A DNA stretch of 64,000 nucleotides from JAWWPG01 sp033850885 (GCA_033850885.1 JAWWPG010000064.1:124001-188000), one strand, 5' to 3'; positions 15,963 through 25,332 are shown, counted from the stretch's first letter. Notes: generated by a model not told the origin, from the sequence alone. Numbers and translations are program-made.

Positions 15963-16735
15963 GGCGGATTCTGGCAGTTGCCATGGCCGCAGGGGTGGCA
16001 CTCACGTCACTGGTCGCATGTGGCGGCAGCGCTGACAAAAACAGCAACACCAACAGCGCTGCCCCGACCGGCAAGCTGACCGTCTTTGCCGCCTCCTCCC
16101 TTACCGGTACCTTCACCACGCTGAAGTCGCAGTTCGAGAAGGCGCACCCCGGAGTGAACGTCGAGCTCTCGTTCGGGTCCAGTACGACGCTCGCCGACCA
16201 GATCACCGCGGGCGCGCCCGCAGACGTCATCGCAACGGCGGACCAGGCAAGCATCTCCGGTCCGGAGAAGGCGGGTCAGCTTGCGGCCAAGCCGGTCGAG
16301 TTCGCGACCAATAAGCTCATCATCGCCGTCCCACCGAACAACCCCGGCGGAGTAACCGGTGTGAGCACCCTGAACAAGGCCACCTTCGTGATGTGCGACG
16401 TGTCGGCGCCGTGCGGCGCGGCGGGCAGTCAGATGCTTAAGAACGCCGGCGTGACCGCGCAGCCGAAGGCGTTCTTCCCGGACGTGGCGACAACCTTGAC
16501 CCAGGTGGAGCTCGGCGAGGCTGACGCCGGAATCGTCTACGTGACCGACGCGATGGGAGCCGGGTCGAAGGTGAAAGCAATCCCGATCCCGGCTTCGGAC
16601 AACGTCACGAACCCGTACTTCATCGCCGCCGTCAAGGACTCCAAGCAGGCCCAGCTCGCCAAGGACTGGGACACCCTCGTCTCGTCGCCGACCGGACAGA
16701 GCGTGCTGCAGAAGGCCGGCTTCGGAGCGCCGTGA
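15959..16735 (+). CDS. modA: Molybdate ABC transporter substrate-binding lipoprotein
   Basis: 258 residues from ATG 15959. A lipoprotein signal (LAVAMAAGVALTSLVAC) has its lipid-attachment Cys at LVAC-GGS. The periplasmic-type binding fold shows LTVFAASSLTGTF, SFGSSTTLADQI and the later DAGIVYVTDA, all typical of ModA oxyanion-binding proteins. Ser residues in AASS and GSS are the likely molybdate ligands. It is translationally coupled upstream to the TOBE regulator and downstream to modB (GTGA overlap). Confidence 0.95.
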   Translation: MRRILAVAMAAGVALTSLVACGGSADKNSNTNSAAPTGKLTVFAASSLTGTFTTLKSQFEKAHPGVNVELSFGSSTTLADQITAGAPADVIATADQASISGPEKAGQLAAKPVEFATNKLIIAVPPNNPGGVTGVSTLNKATFVMCDVSAPCGAAGSQMLKNAGVTAQPKAFFPDVATTLTQVELGEADAGIVYVTDAMGAGSKVKAIPIPASDNVTNPYFIAAVKDSKQAQLAKDWDTLVSSPTGQSVLQKAGFGAP

Positions 16736-17541
16736 AGTCTGACCGGGCGCGGGTTCTCGGGTCCGCCCCGGCGCCCCTCGTCGTCCCCGCCGTCGCGGCG
16801 GTCGCCATCCTCGTCGTCCCCGTCGTGGCGGTGGTGATCCGGGCGCCATGGAGATCACTCCCGCATGACCTCACCCAGCCGGACGCGATCCTCGCGCTGC
16901 GGCTGAGCCTCGAGACAACGCTCACCACGCTGGGCGTCTGTCTCGTCGTCGGGGTTCCCCTTGGCTGGCTGCTGGCTCGCGTCGAGTTCCGCGGACGAAG
17001 CGTCGTACGGGCACTGGTAACGCTGCCGCTGGTCCTCCCCCCGGTCGTAGGTGGCGTCGCGCTGTTGCTGGCCTTCGGCAAGACCACCCTCCTCGGCAGG
17101 TTCCTCGAGTCGACGTTCGGGGTGACGCTGCCGTTCACCAAGGCGGGCGTCGTGCTCGCCCAGACCTTCGTCGCGCTGCCGTTCCTGGTGATCAGCGTCG
17201 AAGGCGCCTTCCGGGCCTCCGATGCCCGGTACGACGACGCCGCCGCGACCCTCGGTGCCTCCCGCTGGCTCACGTTCAGGCGGGTCACGCTGCCGCTCAC
17301 CCTGCCGGGGATCGTGGCGGGAGGTGTGCTGTCCTGGGCACGGGCGCTCGGCGAGTTCGGTGCGACGATCACGTTCAATGGAAGCCTCCCCGGCACCACC
17401 GAGACCATGCCGAGCGCAATCTACAACACGCTCCAGCTCAACCAGGAGCACGCGATCGCGCTGAGCCTGCTGATGATTTTGGTATCGGTGGGCATCCTCA
17501 CGTCGCTTCGGGAGCGCTGGATCTCCGGGGTTGCGCCGTGA
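16732..17541 (+). CDS. modB: Molybdate ABC transporter permease
   Basis: 269 residues from GTG 16732, overlapping the modA stop. Six hydrophobic segments and the cytoplasmic EAA loop (DDAAATLGASRWLTFRRVTL) that docks on the ATPase identify it. LPLVLPPVVGGVALLLAFG and ALGEFGATITFNG are characteristic of ModB/CysT-type permeases. It overlaps modC by four bases. Confidence 0.95.
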   Translation: MKSDRARVLGSAPAPLVVPAVAAVAILVVPVVAVVIRAPWRSLPHDLTQPDAILALRLSLETTLTTLGVCLVVGVPLGWLLARVEFRGRSVVRALVTLPLVLPPVVGGVALLLAFGKTTLLGRFLESTFGVTLPFTKAGVVLAQTFVALPFLVISVEGAFRASDARYDDAAATLGASRWLTFRRVTLPLTLPGIVAGGVLSWARALGEFGATITFNGSLPGTTETMPSAIYNTLQLNQEHAIALSLLMILVSVGILTSLRERWISGVAP

Positions 17542-18584
17542 GCCTGGCGGCCCATTTCGCCGTACGGCGGCCGGAGCACACGACCGCTGTCGAGCTCGAC
17601 GCGGTCGACGGCGAGGTGATCGGCATGATCGGCCCCAACGGCGCCGGCAAGTCCACCACGCTGCGCGCGATCGCCGGCCTGCTCGCGATCACGAGCGGCA
17701 CGATCACGATCGGGGACACGCTGGTTGCCGACGAGGAGCGACACCTCCCCGCCCATCGCCGAGGGGTCGGGTTCGTCTTCCAGAACCATCTCCTGTTCCC
17801 CCATCTCAGCGTCGAGGACAACGTTGCGTTCGGTCCGCGGGCAAAGGGACAGCGACGCTCCGCGGCCGGTCGGCAGGCCCGCGAGTGGATCGACCGTCTC
17901 GACCTGCTGGACCTCGCGCGCCGCAAACCGGGTCAGCTGTCCGGGGGTCAGGCCCAGCGGGTCGCCATCGCGCGCGCCCTGGCGAGCGATCCGAAGATCC
18001 TGCTGCTCGACGAGCCGACGGCGGCCCTCGACGCGTCCGCCGCGATGGGTCTACGGACGCTGTTGCGCGAACACCTCAGCGCGTTCCCGGGCGTCAGCAT
18101 CGTGGTCACGCACACGGCCCTCGACGCGATGGTCATCGCCGACCGGCTCGTGGTACTCGACAACGGGCGGATCGTCCAGACGGGTACGCCGACCGAGATC
18201 GCCGCCCGACCGCGCACCGAGCACGTCGCGGCCCTGGTCGGCCTGAACCTCGTCCGGGGCGCCGCGGAAAACGGCGTGGTCACACTCCCCGGCGGAGGCG
18301 CGGTGGTCGCGGCTGACCAGGTGACGGGGCCGGTCTTCGCCTCGTTCCCGCCCAACGCCGTCAGCCTTTTCAGCGCTGAGCCCGCGGGAAGTCCGCGCAA
18401 CGTGTGGTCCGGCACGATCGACTCGCTGGCACCGCACGGCGACGCGGTTCGCGTACAGGTCGACTCGTTCGTCCCCCTCATCGCGGACATCACCGCGGGC
18501 GCCCTGGCTGCCCTGCAGCTCAGGGTCGGCGACCCGGTCTGGCTCTCGCTCAAGGCGACGGAGGTATCCGTTTATCCCGCGTAG
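17538..18584 (+). CDS. modC: Molybdate ABC transporter ATP-binding protein
   Basis: 348 residues from GTG 17538. Walker A is GPNGAGKST (about 33-41), the Q-loop is FVFQNHLLFPHLSV, the signature LSGGQAQRVAIARALA and Walker B ILLLDEPTAALD. A C-terminal TOBE domain (about 235-348) is the usual regulatory oxyanion-binding module of ModC. It closes the four-gene regulator-modABC operon, with about 48 bp to glpX. Confidence 0.95.
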   Translation: MSLAAHFAVRRPEHTTAVELDAVDGEVIGMIGPNGAGKSTTLRAIAGLLAITSGTITIGDTLVADEERHLPAHRRGVGFVFQNHLLFPHLSVEDNVAFGPRAKGQRRSAAGRQAREWIDRLDLLDLARRKPGQLSGGQAQRVAIARALASDPKILLLDEPTAALDASAAMGLRTLLREHLSAFPGVSIVVTHTALDAMVIADRLVVLDNGRIVQTGTPTEIAARPRTEHVAALVGLNLVRGAAENGVVTLPGGGAVVAADQVTGPVFASFPPNAVSLFSAEPAGSPRNVWSGTIDSLAPHGDAVRVQVDSFVPLIADITAGALAALQLRVGDPVWLSLKATEVSVYPA

Positions 18585-18632
18585 CGGAGATTTCGTTACC
18601 ATCAGCCCAACGCCGACGACGAGGAGCCGACA

Positions 18633-19667
18633 GTGACGAACGACGAGCAGGACGCCGACGTCGGGGTACTCGCCACGCCCCGGGACGCGCCCGACCGAAA
18701 CCTCGCGATGGAGCTGGTCCGGGTCACTGAAGCCGCGGCGATGGCGGCCGGGCGCTGGGTCGGGCGCGGCGACAAGAATGGCGCCGACGGCGTCGCCGTC
18801 AACGCCATGCGTGCGCTTATCGGCACGGTCGGCATGGACGGCATCGTGGTCATTGGCGAGGGGGAGAAGGACTCCGCGCCGATGCTTTACAACGGTGAGC
18901 GGGTCGGTGATGGTACCGGTCCCGCGTGCGACGTGGCCGTCGACCCCATCGACGGCACGACTCTCGCCGCCAAGGGCATGAGCAACGCCGTCTCCGTGAT
19001 GGCGGTGGCACCCCGTGGAGCGATGTACGACCCATCCGCCGTCTTCTACATGGAGAAGCTCGCGACCGGTCCCGAGGCGGCCGACGTGGTGGACATCCGG
19101 CTCCCGGTGGCGGAGAACATCCGTCGTACGGCGAAGGCGAAGGGCGGCGCGAACGAGGACATCACCGTCGTCGTCCTGGACCGACCCCGCCACCACGACC
19201 TCGTCGAGCAGATCCGCGGGACCGGGGCCCGGATCAAGTTCATCACCGACGGTGACGTGGCCGGCGCGATCATGGCGGCGCGTTCCGACACCGGCATCGA
19301 CCTGTTGATGGGCACCGGCGGGACACCGGAGGGCATCATCGCCGCCTGCGCGATGAAGGCGATCGGGGGGGTGATCCAGGGGCGGCTCGCACCCCGCGAC
19401 GACGACGAGCGGCAGCGCGCGGTCGATGCCGGCCACGACCTCACCCGGGTGCTCAGCACGGACGACCTCGTGTCCGGCGACGACTGCTTCTTCGTGGCCA
19501 CCGGGATCACCGACGGCGAGCTGCTACGTGGGATCCGCTACGCCCATGGCGGCGCGATCACGCATTCCCTCGTCATGCGGTCGCGAAGCGGGACCATCAG
19601 GTCGATCATCAGCGAGCACCACCTGAAGAAGCTCGCCCAGTTCGCGAGCATCAACTTCAGCGAGTAA
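18633..19667 (+). CDS. glpX: Class II fructose-1,6-bisphosphatase
   Basis: 344 residues from GTG 18633 with GAGGAG ten bases upstream. The metal- and substrate-binding motifs VVIGEGEKDSAPML, VAVDPIDGTTLAAKGMSNA and LMGTGGTPEGIIAACAMKA are diagnostic of GlpX. It catalyses the gluconeogenic step from fructose-1,6-bisphosphate to fructose-6-phosphate and is the only FBPase type in many actinobacteria. A small palindrome CTCCCGCGGGAG (19670-19681) directly after the stop may act in termination. Confidence 0.97.
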   Translation: MTNDEQDADVGVLATPRDAPDRNLAMELVRVTEAAAMAAGRWVGRGDKNGADGVAVNAMRALIGTVGMDGIVVIGEGEKDSAPMLYNGERVGDGTGPACDVAVDPIDGTTLAAKGMSNAVSVMAVAPRGAMYDPSAVFYMEKLATGPEAADVVDIRLPVAENIRRTAKAKGGANEDITVVVLDRPRHHDLVEQIRGTGARIKFITDGDVAGAIMAARSDTGIDLLMGTGGTPEGIIAACAMKAIGGVIQGRLAPRDDDERQRAVDAGHDLTRVLSTDDLVSGDDCFFVATGITDGELLRGIRYAHGGAITHSLVMRSRSGTIRSIISEHHLKKLAQFASINFSE

Positions 19668-19716
19668 CCCTCCCGCGGGAGAGGGGGGTGCAGCCCGTGG
19701 GTGGCTGACCCTCCGA

Positions 19717-19744
19717 TTGTTAGTTGGCGTCAAGCAACTATCAT
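19717..19744 (+). promoter_or_regulatory. Predicted promoter with embedded MarR-type operator
   Basis: TTGTTA (19717-19722) and TATCAT (19739-19744) are separated by 16 bp and could be the -35 and -10 of the MFS/MarR/hydrolase operon. Between and across them lies the inverted repeat TAGTTG (19721-19726) / CAACTA (19735-19740), a symmetry common for MarR-family operators. Repression by the MarR protein of the same operon, through occlusion of the promoter, is inferred. It also fixes the MFS start at 19766, since the earlier in-frame ATG at 19724 lies within the promoter. Confidence 0.6.
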
Positions 19745-19765
19745 GGCCTGCAGACAAGGAGACCG

Positions 19766-21529
19766 ATGACCCGACCCGGAACAGCCACGCCGCACCCCAC
19801 CCGCGAGGGGCGACGGTTCAGCAAGGACCACCCGAACTACAAGTGGATCGTGCTGACGAACACGACCATCGGCATGCTGCTGGCAACCGTGAACGCGTCC
19901 ATCGTGCTGATCTCGCTGCCCGCGATCTTCCGCGGGATCCACCTCGACCCCCTCACACCGTCGAACGTCAGCTACCTGCTGTGGATGCTGATGGGCTACA
20001 TGCTGGTGACCGCCGTCCTGGTGGTGTCGCTCGGCCGCCTCGGCGACATGTACGGGCGGGTCAAGATGTACAACGCGGGGTTCGCCGTCTTCGCGGCCGC
20101 CGCCGTCCTGCTCGCCTTCGAGCCGTTCGACGGTTCGGCAGGCGCCCTGTGGCTGATCGGATGGCGCGTCGTGCAAGGAGTCGGCGGCGCCATGCTGATG
20201 GCCAACTCGACGGCGATCCTTACCGACGCGTTTCCTGCCGAGAAGCGCGGAATGGCACTCGGGATCAACCAGGTGTCGGCGCTGGCAGGCTCCTTCCTGG
20301 GCCTGGTGCTGGGCGGCGTGCTCGCCGAATGGCACTGGCGGGCGGTCTTCTGGGTGTCGGTGCCGATCGGAATCGCCGGAACGGTGTGGGCGTACCACTC
20401 CTTGCACGAGCTGGGACGACGGGTCTCGAGCCGGGTCGACTGGCTCGGCAACGTCACGTTCGGGCTCGGCCTTACCGTGCTGCTCGCCGGCATCACCTAC
20501 GGCATCCAGCCGTACGGCAACGACAACACGGGCTGGAAGGACCCCTGGGTGGTGGCGGCCCTGGCCGGTGGCGTCGCGCTGCTCGTGCTCTTCGTGGTGG
20601 TGGAGGCCAAGGTCGAGGAACCGATGTTCCACCTCTCGCTGTTCCGGATCCAGGCCTTCTGGAGCGGCAACGCCGCGACCCTGCTCGCCTCGATCGCCCG
20701 CGGCGGCCTGCAGTTCATGCTGATCATCTGGTTGCAGGGGATCTGGCTGCCCCTCCACGGCTACGACTTCGCGTCGACACCGCTGTGGGCCGGTATCTAC
20801 ATGCTGCCGCTGACCGTCGGCTTCCTCATCGCCGGTCCGTTGTCGGGCTTCCTGTCCGACAGGTACGGCGCCCGGCTATTCGCAACCGGCGGCATGATCC
20901 TCACCGCGCTCAGCTTCGTCGGCCTGGTGCTCCTTCCGATCAACTTCTCCTACTGGGCCTTCGCCCTGCTGATCGCGGTAAACGGGATCGGGTCCGGCCT
21001 GTTCTCGGCGCCCAACACGACGGCCATCATGAACGCTGTCCCGGCCGGCCAGCGCGGCGAGGCGTCCGGGATGCGGGCCACCTTCATGAACGCGGGCATG
21101 CTGCTGTCGATCGGGATCTTCTTCTCGCTGCTGATCCACGGCCTTTCACAACGGCTTCCCACGGCCCTGTCCAGTGGTCTCACCCACCAGGGGGTTCCGG
21201 CCGGAGCAGCGCACCAGGCCGCCCAGCTGCCTCCGGTGGGCAGCGTCTTCGCCGCCTTCCTCGGCTACAACCCGATCAAGCAGCTGGTCGGGCCGGATGT
21301 GCTGTCGCGGCTGTCCCCCCAGCAGGTGACGACGCTCACCGGCAAGGAGTTCTTCCCCAACCTGATCTCAGGTGCCTTCTCGCACGGCTTGGCGATCGTC
21401 TTCATCGCGGCAGCGGTGATGTCGGTCATCGCCGCCGTGATCTCGGTCCTCGGCGGTGCGCGGTATGTTCACGACGAGTCCGCGACGCCGCTGCCCGAGC
21501 GGGTCGAGCCGGAGCGGGCCCCGGCGTGA
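19766..21529 (+). CDS. MFS drug/metabolite exporter, DHA2 (14-TM) family
   Basis: 587 residues from ATG 19766 (AAGGAG five bases upstream). About 14 transmembrane segments are visible. The motif A region LGRLGDMYGRVKMYNAG follows TM2, and the motif C-like stretch NQVSALAGSFLGLVLGGVLA lies in TM5, as in proton-driven multidrug antiporters of the EmrB/QacA group. A long hydrophilic loop (about 480-550) precedes the last membrane segment. It is translationally coupled to the MarR gene (GTGA). Substrate unknown; MarR control suggests a xenobiotic or a toxic metabolite. Confidence 0.9.
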   Translation: MTRPGTATPHPTREGRRFSKDHPNYKWIVLTNTTIGMLLATVNASIVLISLPAIFRGIHLDPLTPSNVSYLLWMLMGYMLVTAVLVVSLGRLGDMYGRVKMYNAGFAVFAAAAVLLAFEPFDGSAGALWLIGWRVVQGVGGAMLMANSTAILTDAFPAEKRGMALGINQVSALAGSFLGLVLGGVLAEWHWRAVFWVSVPIGIAGTVWAYHSLHELGRRVSSRVDWLGNVTFGLGLTVLLAGITYGIQPYGNDNTGWKDPWVVAALAGGVALLVLFVVVEAKVEEPMFHLSLFRIQAFWSGNAATLLASIARGGLQFMLIIWLQGIWLPLHGYDFASTPLWAGIYMLPLTVGFLIAGPLSGFLSDRYGARLFATGGMILTALSFVGLVLLPINFSYWAFALLIAVNGIGSGLFSAPNTTAIMNAVPAGQRGEASGMRATFMNAGMLLSIGIFFSLLIHGLSQRLPTALSSGLTHQGVPAGAAHQAAQLPPVGSVFAAFLGYNPIKQLVGPDVLSRLSPQQVTTLTGKEFFPNLISGAFSHGLAIVFIAAAVMSVIAAVISVLGGARYVHDESATPLPERVEPERAPA

Positions 21530-22035
21530 GCATCCAGGTCAAGGACACTGCCACCCAGTCCGTGTCCGACGCGGCCAGACTGTCCCTGGCGCTCAGCCGG
21601 ATCTCCCGCTGGATCCGACGGCAGCAGACCCTGCCGCTGGGCCACGGCGCGCTCTCCGCGCTGGCGACGATCTCGCGTGAGGGTCCGCTGCGGCTGGGCG
21701 ACCTCGCGGCTCGCGAAGGACTCGCCGCGCCTTCACTATCTCGCATCATCGCGGTGCTGGTCGTCGAGGGGTACGTCGATCGGCGACCGGACCACGAGGA
21801 CGGCAGGTCATGGCTCGTGAGCATCACGGCAACCGGTGATCAGCTGCTCGCACAGCTGCGCGCCTCCAGCGCCGGGGTGCTGATCGACCGGCTGGCGACG
21901 CTCGACCTCGACCAGCGCGCGGCGATCGTGGCGGCGTTGCCAGCGCTCGAAGCCTTGGCCGCCGATGCCTGGGAGGCACCGCACGACGTCGCATCCACCG
22001 CGACGTCCTCAGCCGCCGGCCGCGCCAGTCGGTAG
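21526..22035 (+). CDS. MarR family transcriptional regulator
   Basis: 169 residues from GTG 21526, overlapping the MFS stop by four bases. A winged helix is evident: LPLGHGALSALATISREG, LRLGDLAAREGLAAPSLSRI (recognition helix) and the wing VDRRPDHEDGRSWLVSIT. It ends with a dimerisation helix and an Ala/Ser-rich tail. It likely represses its own operon through the inverted repeat at 19721-19740 and is relieved by a ligand exported by the MFS protein. Confidence 0.92.
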   Translation: MSIQVKDTATQSVSDAARLSLALSRISRWIRRQQTLPLGHGALSALATISREGPLRLGDLAAREGLAAPSLSRIIAVLVVEGYVDRRPDHEDGRSWLVSITATGDQLLAQLRASSAGVLIDRLATLDLDQRAAIVAALPALEALAADAWEAPHDVASTATSSAAGRASR

Positions 22036-22037
22036 CG

Positions 22038-22979
22038 GTGATGAGCAGCTCACAGCGGTCCGGCGGGGACCAGCCGACCCGCCCAGACTGCGAGCAGGTT
22101 GCCCGGCTCTCGAACGGCATCGAGATCTGCTACGACACGTTCGGATCGCGGAGCGACCCCGCATTGCTGCTGATCATGGGCCTGTCCGGCCCGATGATCT
22201 GGTGGAGCCCGGAGTTCTGCCAACAGCTGGCCGACCGGGGCTTCCACGTCATCCGTTTCGACAACCGCGACGTCGGCCGTTCCACCACGCTCCCGGGGAA
22301 GGCGGTTCGCAGAAGGCACACCGTCGGCGCCTACATCCGGGGCACCCGCGGCAGGCCGCCGTACACGCTGAGCGACATGGCAGCCGATGCCGTCGGGTTG
22401 CTGGACCATCTCGGCATCTCACGCGCGCACATCGTCGGCGTCTCCATGGGCGGCATGATCGCGCAGACAATCGTCCTGGAGCATCCGGAGCGGGTCCGTT
22501 CGCTGGTGTCGATGATGTCGTCGACCGGCAGGCGTGCGGTCGGCTGGCAGGACCCCCGACTGTTCCCGCTCCTGCTGCGCAACCGAGGCGTCGACCGGGC
22601 AAGCTATGTTCGCCAGTCGCTCGCGGTCGCGCGGATGATCGGGTCCCCCGCGTACCCGACCGCGCGCGAGGAGGCGGAGCGGCTGGCCGGCGAGACCTTC
22701 GACCGCGGGGTCACCCGCGACGGCGTCGGCCGGCAGATCCAGGCGATCATGGCCCAGCCGGACAGGTCCCGTTCCTTGCGCGACGTGACCGTCCCGACAC
22801 TGGTCATCCACGGCCTCGCCGACAAGATGGTGCACGTCTCCGGGGGCCGCGCCACCGCCGAGGCGATCCCCGGCGCAGAGCTGATGCTGATCCCGGGAAT
22901 GGGTCACGACCTGCCGATGGCGGTGTGGCCTGCGGTCCTCGACCGGATCGAGAGTACGGCGAGGCGGGCCTCTCCCTGA
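22038..22979 (+). CDS. Alpha/beta hydrolase
   Basis: 313 residues from GTG 22038 (or ATG 22041). The alpha/beta-hydrolase features are the oxyanion-hole region LLIMGLSGPM, FDNRDVGRST, and the nucleophile elbow GVSMGG with Ser136. The acid and base are in VIHGLADKMV and GMGHDLP. Its size and pattern are those of esterase/carboxylesterase or haloperoxidase-like members; the substrate cannot be told. It follows the MarR gene by two bases and ends two bases before the convergent WS/DGAT gene, so it belongs to the exporter operon. Confidence 0.88.
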   Translation: MMSSSQRSGGDQPTRPDCEQVARLSNGIEICYDTFGSRSDPALLLIMGLSGPMIWWSPEFCQQLADRGFHVIRFDNRDVGRSTTLPGKAVRRRHTVGAYIRGTRGRPPYTLSDMAADAVGLLDHLGISRAHIVGVSMGGMIAQTIVLEHPERVRSLVSMMSSTGRRAVGWQDPRLFPLLLRNRGVDRASYVRQSLAVARMIGSPAYPTAREEAERLAGETFDRGVTRDGVGRQIQAIMAQPDRSRSLRDVTVPTLVIHGLADKMVHVSGGRATAEAIPGAELMLIPGMGHDLPMAVWPAVLDRIESTARRASP

Positions 22980-22981
22980 CC

Positions 22982-24505
22982 TCAGCCGCCGCGCCGGCTG
23001 GGCCGCGAGGTTCGGCGTGGGCGCGCGGTCGGGACGGCTGACCCCTGCTCCGCCGCGAGCAGGAGCAGCTCGTCCAGCGCCTCGCGGAGGTAGCCGATCA
23101 ACCCGCCGACGTCGGGCACCAGCTCACGGCAGGCGATCAACCCGAAGTCGAGCTTCCCGTCGTACGAGAACAGCGTGATGTTGAGTGCTCCGGTGAGGTC
23201 GCTGATCGCGGACACCGGGTAGATGCCGTCGACGCGCGCACCGGCCACGTAGAGCGGGAGCTGTGGTCCTGGCACGTTCGACACGAACAGGTTGAACGGG
23301 AATGCTCCAACGGTCACCATCGCGAACAGCGCTTTCGCCGCCAGGCCGGCGAGAGCCGTCGGGATCACCGCGGCGACATCCTGCAGGATGCTTGCCGGCA
23401 CCGCCTCGAACTGCTCCTTGGCCTCCCTCAGGGCGAGCTGCACGGCCGCCAGCCGGTCACCCGGGTCGCGGATCTGGGTGGCGAGCTCGACCAGCATGAC
23501 GGAGATCTGGTTGCCGTCGGTCAGGGGTCCGTCCCCCCGCACCGATACCGGGACCGCCGCGACGATCGGGATATCGGGCAGCCCGTCGTGTTCCAGCAAC
23601 CAACGGCGCAGAACCGTTGCGCACAACGCCATCACGACGTCGTTCACGGTCATCCCGAAGGCGTTCTTGACGGCCTTGACCTCATCCAGAGGCAGCGACC
23701 CGAATGCGAACCGGCGGTGAGCCGTGATGTGCCCGTTGAGCGGCGTCGGGGGCGTGACGATCGTTCGGCGTCGCACAGTGCGACCCCGGGCGCCGGCCGT
23801 TGCCCACGATACGAGCGAGTCCCCCATTCGGCTCATCGTCTGGGCGCCCGGCAGTAGCGAGGCACCCGGTAGGTCGGCCAGGTGCGGGATCGCCGTGGGC
23901 AGGATCCGGGCGGCATCGAGCGGCTGGCGGAGCATCGACACGACCCCGCGCGTGAGCAGGTCAGCTGCGCCGGGCAACGGAGCAGGATCCCAGAAGTCCA
24001 CGGGCGGGTCGACCACGCGCGGCTCGGCGGTGACATCCATGATGGTCGCCAGGATCTCGGCGCCCGAGACGCCGTCGATGGCCGCATGGTGGACCTTGCT
24101 GTAGATCGCCTGGCGTCCACCGGCGAGCCCGTGAATCAGGTAGATCTCCCAGAGCGGGCGGGTCCGGTCGAGCGGTCGGGCGTGGATGCGCGAGACCTGC
24201 TCCCCGAGCTGTACGTCGTCACCCGGCGAGGGCAGGGACAGTTCGCGAAGGTGGAACTCGATGTCGAACTTGGGATCGTCAACCCAGTAAGGTCGGCCGA
24301 GTCCGAGCGGAACGATCACCAGCCGTTGGCGAAACGGCGCCACCAGGTGCAGGCGGGGCTCCAGAACGTCTCTCAGGCTCTCGATGGTCACGTCCTGCCG
24401 AGCGCCCCGGGCGGGGTCGAGCAGGATCAAGCTCCCCACATGACCGACGGTCGTCTCGTTCTCGATGTGGAGGAACTGGGTGTCGAGGGAGGACAGCTGC
24501 TGCAT
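22982..24505 (-). CDS. Wax ester synthase/diacylglycerol O-acyltransferase (WS/DGAT)
   Basis: 507 residues from ATG 24505 (MQQLSSLDTQFLHIENE, the usual family N-terminus); ATG 24523 is an alternative. The catalytic HHxxxDG motif is present as KVHHAAIDGVSG. Other family blocks are PLWEIYLIHGLAGGRQAIYS, FGMTVNDVVMALCATVLRRWL and NLFVSNVPGPQLPLYVAGARV. WS/DGAT enzymes make triacylglycerol or wax esters from acyl-CoA for storage lipid, a common actinobacterial trait. The Arg/Ser-rich C-terminal tail is variable. It is probably co-transcribed with the PIG-L gene 71 bp upstream. Confidence 0.93.
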   Translation of the reverse strand: MQQLSSLDTQFLHIENETTVGHVGSLILLDPARGARQDVTIESLRDVLEPRLHLVAPFRQRLVIVPLGLGRPYWVDDPKFDIEFHLRELSLPSPGDDVQLGEQVSRIHARPLDRTRPLWEIYLIHGLAGGRQAIYSKVHHAAIDGVSGAEILATIMDVTAEPRVVDPPVDFWDPAPLPGAADLLTRGVVSMLRQPLDAARILPTAIPHLADLPGASLLPGAQTMSRMGDSLVSWATAGARGRTVRRRTIVTPPTPLNGHITAHRRFAFGSLPLDEVKAVKNAFGMTVNDVVMALCATVLRRWLLEHDGLPDIPIVAAVPVSVRGDGPLTDGNQISVMLVELATQIRDPGDRLAAVQLALREAKEQFEAVPASILQDVAAVIPTALAGLAAKALFAMVTVGAFPFNLFVSNVPGPQLPLYVAGARVDGIYPVSAISDLTGALNITLFSYDGKLDFGLIACRELVPDVGGLIGYLREALDELLLLAAEQGSAVPTARPRRTSRPSRRGG

Positions 24506-24576
24506 CCCTCCAGTCTCCCGCACTCCCGGGCGGCCACCCGTGGACCAGCCGCCGGTACCCGCCGGACGGGATATGT

Positions 24577-25332
24577 CTAGTCGTCGTCAGTCGCGCCCCA
24601 GGCCAGGTGAAACACCTCGAACCGCGAGCCGAACGTGGTGCCAAGGGCCACCCCGGCCGGGCGCGCCGCGCCCTCCAGGAACTCGGCGGGGTCGAAGTTC
24701 TCCCACCCAAGTCCGTCGATGTAGCCCTGGTGGGCGCGCAGCGACTCCACTCCGGCGGCGAAGAAGTCCGTCGTATCCACGCCATGGGCCGCGAGCGGCG
24801 ACCCGGCCGCCCAGACCTGGGTGACGCCGCCCCACGGTTCGAGCCCGTCAACGATCTGCTCGTTGAAGACCCAGCGGTTGCCGGCGTCCCTTGCTGCGTC
24901 CAGCGTCGCGCGCCCGGTGACGATGTGGTCGGACTGGTTGAGGGCCGCCCCGCCCCAGGAGGGCTGGAAGTTGTTCGTGATCACGATCTCCGGTCGGAAG
25001 CGCCGGATCGCCCCGGCGATGGCCTGTCGCAGCGGGACGCCGTACTCGAGCACTCCGTCGGGAAACCCGAGGAACTCGACCTCGGTCACGCCGACGATCT
25101 CGCAGGACCGCCTCTGCTCCTCCTGCCTGAGCACGCGGCACTCGTCGGGAGGGATCGAGTCGATGCCCGCCTCCCCACTTGTGACGAGGCAGTAGGCGAT
25201 GTGCTTGCCCTGGCTCGTCCAACGTGCGACGGCCGCTGAAGCACCGAACTCCATGTCGTCGGGATGGGCGATGACAGCCAAAGCCCGCTGCCAGGTCTCG
25301 CTGACGGGTCGAAGGGTGGGTCGGTCGGTCAT
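24577..25332 (-). CDS. PIG-L family deacetylase
   Basis: 251 residues from ATG 25332; ATG 25344 adds four residues. The zinc-site motif AHPDDMEFGA, with ITNN and the second metal-binding segment NQSDHIVTGRA, places it in the LmbE/PIG-L N-deacetylase superfamily. That superfamily also contains mycothiol enzymes MshB and Mca. True Mca is at 38484-39392, and this sequence lacks the MshB/Mca-specific blocks, so it is a third type of PIG-L protein with an unknown N-acetylated substrate. It is divergent from the spermidine-synthase-like gene with 79 bp between starts. Confidence 0.9.
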   Translation of the reverse strand: MTDRPTLRPVSETWQRALAVIAHPDDMEFGASAAVARWTSQGKHIAYCLVTSGEAGIDSIPPDECRVLRQEEQRRSCEIVGVTEVEFLGFPDGVLEYGVPLRQAIAGAIRRFRPEIVITNNFQPSWGGAALNQSDHIVTGRATLDAARDAGNRWVFNEQIVDGLEPWGGVTQVWAAGSPLAAHGVDTTDFFAAGVESLRAHQGYIDGLGWENFDPAEFLEGAARPAGVALGTTFGSRFEVFHLAWGATDDD

